This document shows, piece after piece, positions 44,865 to 52,011 of a stretch of DNA of 52,011 nucleotides. The translations under genes were made by a program, and so were the position numbers. Source of the stretch: an uncultured Clostridia bacterium (GTDB lineage: Bacteria; Bacillota; Clostridia; Oscillospirales; CAG-272); assembly GCA_947626065.1 (NCBI GenBank), contig CANQQT010000008.1:1-52011 (forward strand). The letters are read 5' to 3'. The notes beneath the pieces are model-generated. The model saw nothing but the letters and a program-made list of their open reading frames with translations, did not search any database and had not been told where the DNA came from. Positions within the stretch are counted from its first letter, which is position 1. Each line of letters begins with the position of its first letter.

Positions 44865-47441
44865 GTGAAAAAAATCGGAATCGGAGTCTGTTTTCTGCTA
44901 TCCTTCCTCCTCCTTTGGGGAGGAATGACGGCGAACGCCGTCAATATTTCCCAAACGGCGGCCACTCAGTGCGAAACCTATAGCGGGGACAACCGGGAGG
45001 ATCAGAGCTACAGCCGCTGGGCGTCGCCGGTAAAATCCTACCTTGTTCCCGCGTCGGAGGGGCTGATGCGGGTTCAGGCGGGGTCTGGTATTGACGGCGT
45101 TCTCGTCGAATACTACGACAGCGGGCACAACATCCTCCCGAAGATGACGAAGCACCTCACGGAGGAGCTTCCGGTTTTCGGCGCCTTTTACGCCGGAGCG
45201 AACGCTTACTTTCTTCTCACCGGGCAGAACAATCCCACCCAGAGCGCCGACGTGGAGGTTTTCCGCCTGACGAAGTTCAGCAAGAGCTGGGAGCGCCTCT
45301 CCTCGGTGAGCCTGAGCGACTGCAACACGACGGTTCCCTTTGACGCGGGGAGCGCCCGCATGGAGGAATTCGGGGATCGCCTCGTCGTTCACACCTGCCA
45401 TGAAATGTACAAATCAACCGACGGGTTCAACCATCAGTCCAACCTGACGTTTCTGGTGGACACCGGAAGCATGAAGATTCTCGACTCCCGCTTCGGAGTC
45501 TCGAACAAGAATCTCGGATACGTCAGCCACTCCTTCAATCAGTTCGTACACGTCGTCGACGGGAAGATCGTCACCGTCGATCACGGGGACGCCTATCCCC
45601 GCTCGATCGTTCTCCTCAAGTACCCGGGGAACACCTCCGTTTCGGGGTACGGCTGTTCTCCCACCGACGTCCTCACCTTCCCCGGAGACATAGGAGAGAA
45701 CGTCACCGGCGCCACGGTCGGGGCCTTTGAGGTCTCCTCCTCTTCCTATCTCATCGCGGGAAATTCCGTCAAGCAGGACGAAAACAACCTCTCCCGCAAG
45801 ACGCGCAACGTCTTTGTAGCCTCCGTCGACAGAAGCTCCGGCGCGGTCTCCTTCCGCTTCGTCACCTCCCACGCGGAGGGAGAGGCAAGCGCCTCGACGC
45901 CGCACATGGTGAAGCTTTCGACCGACCGCTATCTCCTTCTCTGGTCGGAAGGGGAAACCGTCTTTTACGTCGTCCTCGACGGGAAGGGAAACCAGCAGGG
46001 GAGCATCCGCAGCATGGACGGATCCCTTTCCGACTGCGTCCCCGTCGTGGCAAACGGGAAAATTACATGGCTTGTCTGGGAAAAGGAAACGATCACCTTC
46101 TACGATATCAGCGCCTCCGATCTTTCCAAAACCTACGAGACCGTCATCAAAAACGGCCATCACTGGGAGCAGACCGGGAGCGGAAACGGCACCGCCACGA
46201 TCACCTGCTCGGTCTGTGGGAGCAGTAAGACGGTCGGCGTCGCCTCCTCCTTCACCCTCCATTGCAACACCAACGGTGGAAACAGCTACTCCTCCTTGAT
46301 TCCAAATCAATTCAAGGTCGGGGACACCCTCCATTTTACGCTCGATATTGTCAATGGCCCCACCTCCGGAGAGGTCAACCGGGAATGGACGGTGACGGTA
46401 TCGGACGAAAGCAAGATTTCCTATCGGTCCGGCCCCTATTCCACGCAGGTGGGATGGAGTGACGACGGCTCCTTTACCATGCTGGCCCCCGGAAAGGTCA
46501 CGGTCACCATCGCGCCGAAATACAACGCGAAGGCCGCGAAAAAATACGAATGGACAATCGTATGCACCGTCCATGGAGGGAAGGACGGAAAAGAATATAC
46601 CCTCCGGGGAGTCAAGGAGGCGACCTGCACCGCGAAGGGCTACACGGGGGATAAAATCTGCTCCCTCTGCGGCGCCGTCATTGAAACTGGAAAGGAAACC
46701 GCCAAGCTGGGACACAAAACCGAGCTGAGAAACGTATCCGCCGCCAGCTGCACCGCGACGGGCTATACAGGAGACGAGGTCTGCCGCGTCTGCGGAACGG
46801 TAGTGAAAAAGGGAAGCAAAACCGCAAAGCTCCCGCACAACTACAAAAACGGAAAATGCACCGTCTGCGGCGCCCTCGATCCCGCGGCGACCGGAACGCC
46901 GGGAGCACAGCCTCCCGAAACGGCAAAGCCCGGAACCGAAAAACCGCCGACGCCGGGAACCCGACCGGAGGAAACCTCGAGCGAATCGAGCACCTCCCCT
47001 TCCCTGCCGCCCGAGCCCTCGGGAAGTGAAAGCGGCGGCGGAACCGGAAGCGGCGAAATCCCGCCGGAGCAGAGCGACTCCTCCGACGAAACAAGCCCCA
47101 ACGCCCCCTCCGGGGAGCCGGTCGAAACCGCCCCCGACACCGCCGAAAGCGGCACAGCGGAGGGAAGCGCGGTACCCGCCGAAACCGCCGAAGAAGAGCC
47201 TACCGCCGGGGCCGACGAAAGCGAGCTCCCCGCCGACTCTGACACATCCTCCGAAAGCGGCGCCCCGGCAGAAGGAACCTCTACCGAGCCGCCCTCCGGC
47301 TCCTCCTCCGGCCCGAAAAATCCCCTTCCCGGCGGCCGCACGGCCCTGCTCTGCTTCGTCGCTCTGCTCTTTGTCGCCGCCGGCGTGACGGTTCTCATCC
47401 TCCTCATCAAGAAGCACGGCGCCAAAAAGAACGGCGGATAA
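44865..47441 (+). CDS. Secreted surface protein with CxxC repeats, PEST-like linker and C-terminal TM
   Basis: Signal peptide MKKIGIGVCFLLSFLLLWGGMTANA; repeats EATCTAKGYTGDKICSLCGAVIETGKET / ASCTATGYTGDEVCRVCGTVVKKGSKT; Pro/Glu/Ser/Thr linker; ALLCFVALLFVAAGVTVLILLIKKHGAKK tail. Confidence 0.85.
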   Translation: MKKIGIGVCFLLSFLLLWGGMTANAVNISQTAATQCETYSGDNREDQSYSRWASPVKSYLVPASEGLMRVQAGSGIDGVLVEYYDSGHNILPKMTKHLTEELPVFGAFYAGANAYFLLTGQNNPTQSADVEVFRLTKFSKSWERLSSVSLSDCNTTVPFDAGSARMEEFGDRLVVHTCHEMYKSTDGFNHQSNLTFLVDTGSMKILDSRFGVSNKNLGYVSHSFNQFVHVVDGKIVTVDHGDAYPRSIVLLKYPGNTSVSGYGCSPTDVLTFPGDIGENVTGATVGAFEVSSSSYLIAGNSVKQDENNLSRKTRNVFVASVDRSSGAVSFRFVTSHAEGEASASTPHMVKLSTDRYLLLWSEGETVFYVVLDGKGNQQGSIRSMDGSLSDCVPVVANGKITWLVWEKETITFYDISASDLSKTYETVIKNGHHWEQTGSGNGTATITCSVCGSSKTVGVASSFTLHCNTNGGNSYSSLIPNQFKVGDTLHFTLDIVNGPTSGEVNREWTVTVSDESKISYRSGPYSTQVGWSDDGSFTMLAPGKVTVTIAPKYNAKAAKKYEWTIVCTVHGGKDGKEYTLRGVKEATCTAKGYTGDKICSLCGAVIETGKETAKLGHKTELRNVSAASCTATGYTGDEVCRVCGTVVKKGSKTAKLPHNYKNGKCTVCGALDPAATGTPGAQPPETAKPGTEKPPTPGTRPEETSSESSTSPSLPPEPSGSESGGGTGSGEIPPEQSDSSDETSPNAPSGEPVETAPDTAESGTAEGSAVPAETAEEEPTAGADESELPADSDTSSESGAPAEGTSTEPPSGSSSGPKNPLPGGRTALLCFVALLFVAAGVTVLILLIKKHGAKKNGG

Positions 47442-47660
47442 CGCGAAAGCCGGAAAAGCGTGAAAAGAAACTGACGGAAAGGCCGCGTCTGCGCCTCCCC
47501 GCCAAAGCCCGCGACAGCGGAATTACACAAAAAGCCAAGACAGAAACCGGTCGGGGCCCCTGCGAAGGAGCTCCGACCGGACGTTTTTTATTGAACTTTT
47601 GCGAACGCGCCCGGGCTTCCGGGGAACGCTTCCGCGCCGTCTCAAACGGTTTCTTTGCGT

Positions 47661-48323
47661 TTATTGGGCGGATTCCTCCGGCACCGCTTCGCCGGGAGCT
47701 TCCGTCACGTCGGGGAGCGCGGCTCCCGTTTCATCCGTGGAAGCTTCATCCGTTACTACACCGGAATTATCCGTATCATCTCTTTTTCCTCCATATCTTG
47801 TTCCTCCCACCCACTCTACCGTACCGCGGGGAAGCTCTCCATGATCATCATCGACAAAAGCGATCCTATAGCTGTTCCCGGAGTTTGAAAGATACCTTGT
47901 ATGGAAAAAACCTGAATAAGTGTTATTCGGTAGTCCGACAAGCTCAGTGACTTCTTTGAACGTCATCCCCGGTTTAATTTTATCAAAGTCCTCATCCTTG
48001 GGGACAAAATCGTCAAGATATTCTACTTCCGATGCGTAGTACTGATAGCTGTCCTGATAACTTTCATCGCGTTTAGGTTTAAATAGAACAATTTTCCCTT
48101 TATACTTGAAAGCATCCCATCCTGCAAATCCGCTGGGTTCAGAGAGGTCTGTCGGAGGATAGTTGTTAATGCCGCGTTCGGCACATATCTGTTCTATCTC
48201 TTCAACGGCCATTCCCTCTTTGACAAAGGCGTCTTCTTCTGGATTCCATGCGGCTGCCCGGTTGACACAGGAACAGCAGGGCACGAGAAGAAGCAGAATT
48301 CCAAAAATAATTTTGCGTTTCAC
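47661..48323 (-). CDS. Lipoprotein A, copy 1 (GTG start, SmpA/OmlA-like motif, repetitive tail)
   Basis: RBS GGAGAAATCACC then GTG; (V/M)KRKIIFGILLLLVPCCSC lipobox; IKPGMTFKEVTELVGLPNNTYSGFF. Confidence 0.8.
   Translation of the reverse strand: MKRKIIFGILLLLVPCCSCVNRAAAWNPEEDAFVKEGMAVEEIEQICAERGINNYPPTDLSEPSGFAGWDAFKYKGKIVLFKPKRDESYQDSYQYYASEVEYLDDFVPKDEDFDKIKPGMTFKEVTELVGLPNNTYSGFFHTRYLSNSGNSYRIAFVDDDHGELPRGTVEWVGGTRYGGKRDDTDNSGVVTDEASTDETGAALPDVTEAPGEAVPEESAQ
47671..47772. repeat. 34-aa tail module, copy 1
   Basis: Encodes (DN)SGVVTDEASTDETGAALPDVTEAPGEAVPEES. Confidence 0.9.
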
Positions 48324-48448
48324 GGTGATTTCTCCTTTTTGTTTATCTAATTTTTTAAAAGTAAAGAAGTTAATTCTAACGGAGCGCGGCATTTTTGCCG
48401 TAATTTGATTTTGTCGGGTTCAAGCCTCTCCGCTGACATTGTCGGAAA

Positions 48449-48531
48449 CTAATAGCGGCTGGTTAAAGGCGAAACCATAAAGTATCCGGCAAAGATTGGA
48501 TAATCATTAGCGGCTCTCTCCGGGTCATAAA
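48449..48531 (-). pseudogene. 3' fragment of the ricin-type gene
   Basis: Encodes YDPERAANDYPIFAGYFMVSPLTSRY-stop, identical to the C-terminus of the CDS at 50924. Confidence 0.9.
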
Positions 48532-48543
48532 GTTTCTTTGCGT

Positions 48544-49593
48544 TTATTGAGCGGATTCCTCCGGCACCGCTTCGCTAGGAGCTTCCGTCGCGTCGGGGAG
48601 AGCGGCTCCCGTTTCATCCGTGGAAGCTTCATTCGTTACTGCACCGGAATCTTCCTCTTCCGCATCCGTTTCGATTTCTATGTTTTCAAGATCAAGAGAA
48701 TCCGGAACGGGAATTATGAAAGAGTAAGTGATTTCACATCCGTGTTCATCACAGACATCAATATAAACCCGAACAGCAAGCTCGCCGTTTTGCCCGTATA
48801 CGAGGCTGTACCATGATTTGCCGATGTTGCTCACCTTTTTTCCGCTTTTTGTTGCTTGTTCGCGGAGAAAATGGACAGCGGACTTTACGAAGATATCTCT
48901 TCCTTTCAAATCCGCGGCTCTTTGATCCATTCCCTCCGGTGCGCCGTCAGGATACCGTAAAACGGATTTCCATCCGACCACTTCCCCTTCGGGAGAAAGC
49001 CAAATAGTCACACTTTCATCGGTTATCAGGCCGTCAAAACTTCTTCTCAAAACAACTTCATCATAAGCGTATGAAGTGCCTGACCATACATCTTTGGAAA
49101 CAGTATAATTTTTGTCTCTAAAAACGGGCCATTTGGATTCGGCAAATTCCGTTCCTGTCTTGATAAGTTCTTCCTCAGATTTTTGACTTACACCCATTTT
49201 TGTATGATCCATGAGTAATAAAATTTCGTCGGTATCTTGGGAAAAATATACTCTAATATCTTCCTCTTCATTTACATAGCCGTCCGCAGGCGTTACAAAA
49301 TACCACATGGAGTCGACATAGTGTAGGGTGACCTCTCTTCCATTGATGATTTCGGTTCTGGTTTCCGGAACATTTTCATCATGATATATCGTATTCGTAG
49401 TAGGTCTCCCAAACTGGTCGGGATACATCATACCATCGAAAGACACGGATAAAGAATCGCCCATATAACTATAATCGGGGTCAACGTATACAGGAAGATA
49501 CGACTCTTCTTCCGGCTTTTGACAGGAGCTTCCCACAAGACCGAAAAGGAGAATCAAAGCACAAAGTCCGGCACAAACATTTCTGTTTTTCAT
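48544..49593 (-). CDS. Lipoprotein B with the shared repetitive tail
   Basis: MKNRNVCAGLCALILLFGLVGSSC lipobox; C-terminus SGAVTNEASTDETGAALPDATEAPSEAVPEESAQ. Confidence 0.8.
   Translation of the reverse strand: MKNRNVCAGLCALILLFGLVGSSCQKPEEESYLPVYVDPDYSYMGDSLSVSFDGMMYPDQFGRPTTNTIYHDENVPETRTEIINGREVTLHYVDSMWYFVTPADGYVNEEEDIRVYFSQDTDEILLLMDHTKMGVSQKSEEELIKTGTEFAESKWPVFRDKNYTVSKDVWSGTSYAYDEVVLRRSFDGLITDESVTIWLSPEGEVVGWKSVLRYPDGAPEGMDQRAADLKGRDIFVKSAVHFLREQATKSGKKVSNIGKSWYSLVYGQNGELAVRVYIDVCDEHGCEITYSFIIPVPDSLDLENIEIETDAEEEDSGAVTNEASTDETGAALPDATEAPSEAVPEESAQ
48554..48655. repeat. 34-aa tail module, copy 2
   Basis: Homologous DNA to 47671-47772. Confidence 0.85.
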
Positions 49594-49788
49594 TTTATTT
49601 TCTCCTATCGATAACGTAATTTAAGAACAAAACAAATCTTTTTCGCGTGCCTTCGGGAATCCGAATCAGCACGCGGGCGTGACAAATTTCGGAAAAAACG
49701 GATGGAAGGGACAAAATAAACGGGGAAAGACACCGGCCACCACCGTTCACCTTCTTTCTTCGGTTGGAAACGTTATTTTCTATAATTC

Positions 49789-49817
49789 ATTGTATCACGT
49801 GCGAAGAGATTTGTCAA
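49789..49817 (-). promoter_or_regulatory. Sigma-A promoter of lipoprotein B
   Basis: Minus strand TTGACA - 17 nt - TACAAT with GTGA before the -10. Confidence 0.7.
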
Positions 49818-50046
49818 TAAGTATTTAAGCAATACACAAAATATTTTCAAAGTAGAAAAATCGGGCGGTATTCTGCCGGGGCCGATCCGCCGGTCGAGAA
49901 ATTGCTCCAAAATCGCTTTTCTCAAAACAGAAACCGGTCGGGGCTCTTTTAAGGGAGCTCCGACCGGGCGTTTTTATTGAACTTTTGCGGAAGCGCCTCG
50001 GCTTCCGGGGAACGCTTTCGCGCCGTCTCAAACGGTTTCTTTGCGT

Positions 50047-50799
50047 TTATTGGGCGGATTCCTCCGGCACCGCTTCGCCGGGGGCTTCCGTTACGTCGGG
50101 GAGAGCGGCTCCCGTTTCATCCGTGGAAGCTTCATTCGTTACTGCGCCGGAATTATCCGATTCCTCCGGCACCGTTTCGCCGGGAGCTTCCGTCACATCG
50201 GGGAGAGCGGCTCCCGTTTCATCCGTGGAAGCTTCATTCGTCACTGCGCCGGAATTATCCGTATCATCTCTTTTTCCTCCATATCTTGTTCCTCCTACCC
50301 ATTCTACCGCACCCCAGGGAAGCTCTTCATGATCATTATCGACAAAAGCAATCCTATAGCCGCGACCGGAGTTTGAAAGGTACCCTGCATGGAAAAAACC
50401 TGAATAAGTGTTATCCGGTAGTCCGACAAGCTCAGTGACTTCTTTGAACGTCATCCCCGCTTTAATTTTATCAAAGTCCTCGTCCTTGGGGACAAAATCG
50501 TCAAGATATTCCACTTCCGATACAGATGCATACTCATCGCTGTCGTTATATTTAAATAGGACAATTTTCCCTTTATACTTGAAAGCCCCCCATCCTGCCA
50601 ATCCGCTGGGTTCAGAGAGGTCTGTCGGAGGATAGTTGTTAATGCCGCGTTCGGCACAGATTTTCTCTATCTCTTCAACGGCCATTCCCTCTTTGACAAA
50701 GGCGTCTTCTTCTGGATTCCATGCGGCTGCCCGGTTGACACAGGAACAGCAGGGCACGAGAAGAAGAAGCAGAATTCCAAAAACAATTTTGCGTTTCAC
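50047..50799 (-). CDS. Lipoprotein A, copy 2 (GTG start, duplicated tail module)
   Basis: Near-identical to copy 1; tail carries two adjacent 34-aa modules. Confidence 0.8.
   Translation of the reverse strand: MKRKIVFGILLLLLVPCCSCVNRAAAWNPEEDAFVKEGMAVEEIEKICAERGINNYPPTDLSEPSGLAGWGAFKYKGKIVLFKYNDSDEYASVSEVEYLDDFVPKDEDFDKIKAGMTFKEVTELVGLPDNTYSGFFHAGYLSNSGRGYRIAFVDNDHEELPWGAVEWVGGTRYGGKRDDTDNSGAVTNEASTDETGAALPDVTEAPGETVPEESDNSGAVTNEASTDETGAALPDVTEAPGEAVPEESAQ
50057..50260. repeat. 34-aa tail modules, copies 3 and 4 (exact 102-bp tandem)
   Basis: 50057-50158 and 50159-50260, DNSGAVTNEASTDETGAALPDVTEAPGE(T/A)VPEES. Confidence 0.95.
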
Positions 50800-50923
50800 G
50801 GTGATTTCTCCTTTTTGTTTATCGAAATTTTTAAAAGTAAAAAGTTAATTCTAACGGAGCGCGGCATTTTTGCTATAATTTGATTTTGCAGGGTCAAAGC
50901 CTCTCCGCTGACATTGTCGGAAA

Positions 50924-52011
50924 CTAATAGCGGCTGGTTAAGGGCGAAACCATAAAGTATCCGGCAAAGATTGGATAATCATTAGCGGCTCTCTCCGGGT
51001 CATAAATCAAATTTCCACACAGATCTTTGTCTGTGACCTTATCTGATCCCGGCTTGTGCGACCAATAACCATCCGGATTTTGTCTATACCAATGAAAATC
51101 TCCACTATCTTTATCCGCGATGGCTTTGCCCTCTCTAATTACCAACGCAACCTTGTATGTGCCGGGTTTGCAGACCGCATATTTATCAACCGGTTCAAAG
51201 GTAAACCCCAAGGCCTCAGAATCCCTTTTGGCACGTTCAATTATGTCTTCGGTTATTATCTCTTCATATATGTCCATGCCACCTTCCTCCCCGGGTCTTC
51301 CCCACCAAAGCAAACCATCATCACCGACTTGTCTGTCAAGACAGTACGCGTAACAATTAGTCCTAAAACAAGCGAAACCGTTAGCATTCCAAAGGTTTGG
51401 CTGATAGTCCAATTCATACCCGGACGTCGGTAAAAACCATCCGAAATACCATTCATCCCGATAGCTGTTATTATCAAGGTACTCTCTTTGCTTTAAGCTT
51501 AAGCCTTCTTCATGACTTGCTTTGTCCTCGAGATCAAGAACCAAGTCCTTTGCGGTATATGCTTCGGAAGAGCGAGCCTTAACCTTATAGCTACCGGATT
51601 TCGTTTGGATTATTTTCCACTGCTGTGTCCATTCTCCCCCGTATGGCCGTTGAACAATGGCAGCTCCGTCGGTAAGGGACTCGTTGGGTTCGACAGAGAT
51701 TGCCATGCCGCTCCATACGGAAGTGATCTTATAATAACCGTCCCCTGTGGGAGTCAAATTCCATTCATATAATTCGCTCCCATTAAGTGCGGCCTGCTTC
51801 AAATTCGTTCCTGTGACGGAATCCGCAATTTGAGCATGGAGTTGCGTCTGCCGGTTTTGAATAAAGTAGGTTCCTTGGGCAAGCGCGGTAATTTCAACGT
51901 TAATTCTGAACGATCCCGCATAGGAGCCTATTGCCGGTTTTCCCGTGACGTAGGTAAAACCGGGTTCTACACCGGTGATTGCCCCACTTGCAGAAACCGT
52001 AGCAAGGGAGG
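50924..52011 (-). CDS. Secreted protein with BIG2-like and ricin-type lectin regions; 5' end beyond window
   Basis: Open frame to the window edge: SLATVSASGAITGVEPGFTYVTG (Ig-like) then GTYFIQNRQTQLHAQIADS...YEWNLTPTGDGYYKITSVWSGMAISV...WTQQWKI (ricin-like). Confidence 0.75.
   Translation of the reverse strand, partial: SLATVSASGAITGVEPGFTYVTGKPAIGSYAGSFRINVEITALAQGTYFIQNRQTQLHAQIADSVTGTNLKQAALNGSELYEWNLTPTGDGYYKITSVWSGMAISVEPNESLTDGAAIVQRPYGGEWTQQWKIIQTKSGSYKVKARSSEAYTAKDLVLDLEDKASHEEGLSLKQREYLDNNSYRDEWYFGWFLPTSGYELDYQPNLWNANGFACFRTNCYAYCLDRQVGDDGLLWWGRPGEEGGMDIYEEIITEDIIERAKRDSEALGFTFEPVDKYAVCKPGTYKVALVIREGKAIADKDSGDFHWYRQNPDGYWSHKPGSDKVTDKDLCGNLIYDPERAANDYPIFAGYFMVSPLTSRY

Larger units (their letters stand above)
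47541..48532. repeat. Segmental duplication, copy 1
   Basis: Near-identical to 49928-51006: terminator hairpin, lipoprotein gene, upstream leader, 3' end of ricin-type gene. Confidence 0.9.
49928..51006. repeat. Segmental duplication, copy 2
   Basis: See copy 1; includes one extra 102-bp tail module. Confidence 0.9.

Noticed and set aside
45414-47417. 667-aa minus-strand ORF opposite the surface protein
   Set aside because: Antisense of a gene with a clear promoter, signal peptide and repeats.
1-52011. tRNA, rRNA, prophage or transposase genes
   Set aside because: No cloverleaf-like tRNA, rRNA segment, integrase, transposase or phage structural gene was recognised; a tRNAscan/Infernal run would be needed to be certain.

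Overview
The window is a chromosomal segment of a moderately GC-rich, Gram-positive (Clostridia-like) bacterium. Roughly the first 32 kb is dense housekeeping sequence: a MarR regulator with a two-gene ABC exporter, aldo/keto reductase, dapA, queA, an M20 peptidase with CapA, the miaA / HlyD-like / yggS / sepF / yggT / divIVA / ileS / lspA / rluD-like division neighbourhood, then HAD / metG / tatD / TatD-linked radical SAM, pncB, mgsA, mscS, an MFS-like protein, a ribokinase-like gene, and thioredoxin with an FTR-like catalytic chain. From about 32 kb the sequence is accessory. It holds an NTP_transf_5-like nucleotidyltransferase, a 63-aa acidic peptide and a ~1056-aa secreted repeat protein in a visibly AT-richer block with toxin-antitoxin genes, then a HprK-like kinase / PqqD-like / S26-like peptidase cassette. 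An exopolysaccharide operon follows (CpsB-type phosphatase, VanZ, sugar-nucleotide dehydrogenase, sugar transferase). The right end has a surface protein and a recombining lipoprotein cluster with a segmental duplication and four copies of a 34-aa tail module. Leads I rank highest: (1) the split NTase + peptide + HprK-like + PqqD + S26 set as a candidate uncharacterised peptide-modification system; (2) the shuffled lipoprotein tails and duplication; (3) a perfect 24-bp inverted repeat at a consensus promoter; (4) a likely AUA start codon in an AUAA stop-start overlap. No searches were run. Family calls come from reading motifs, and GC statements are visual, not computed.
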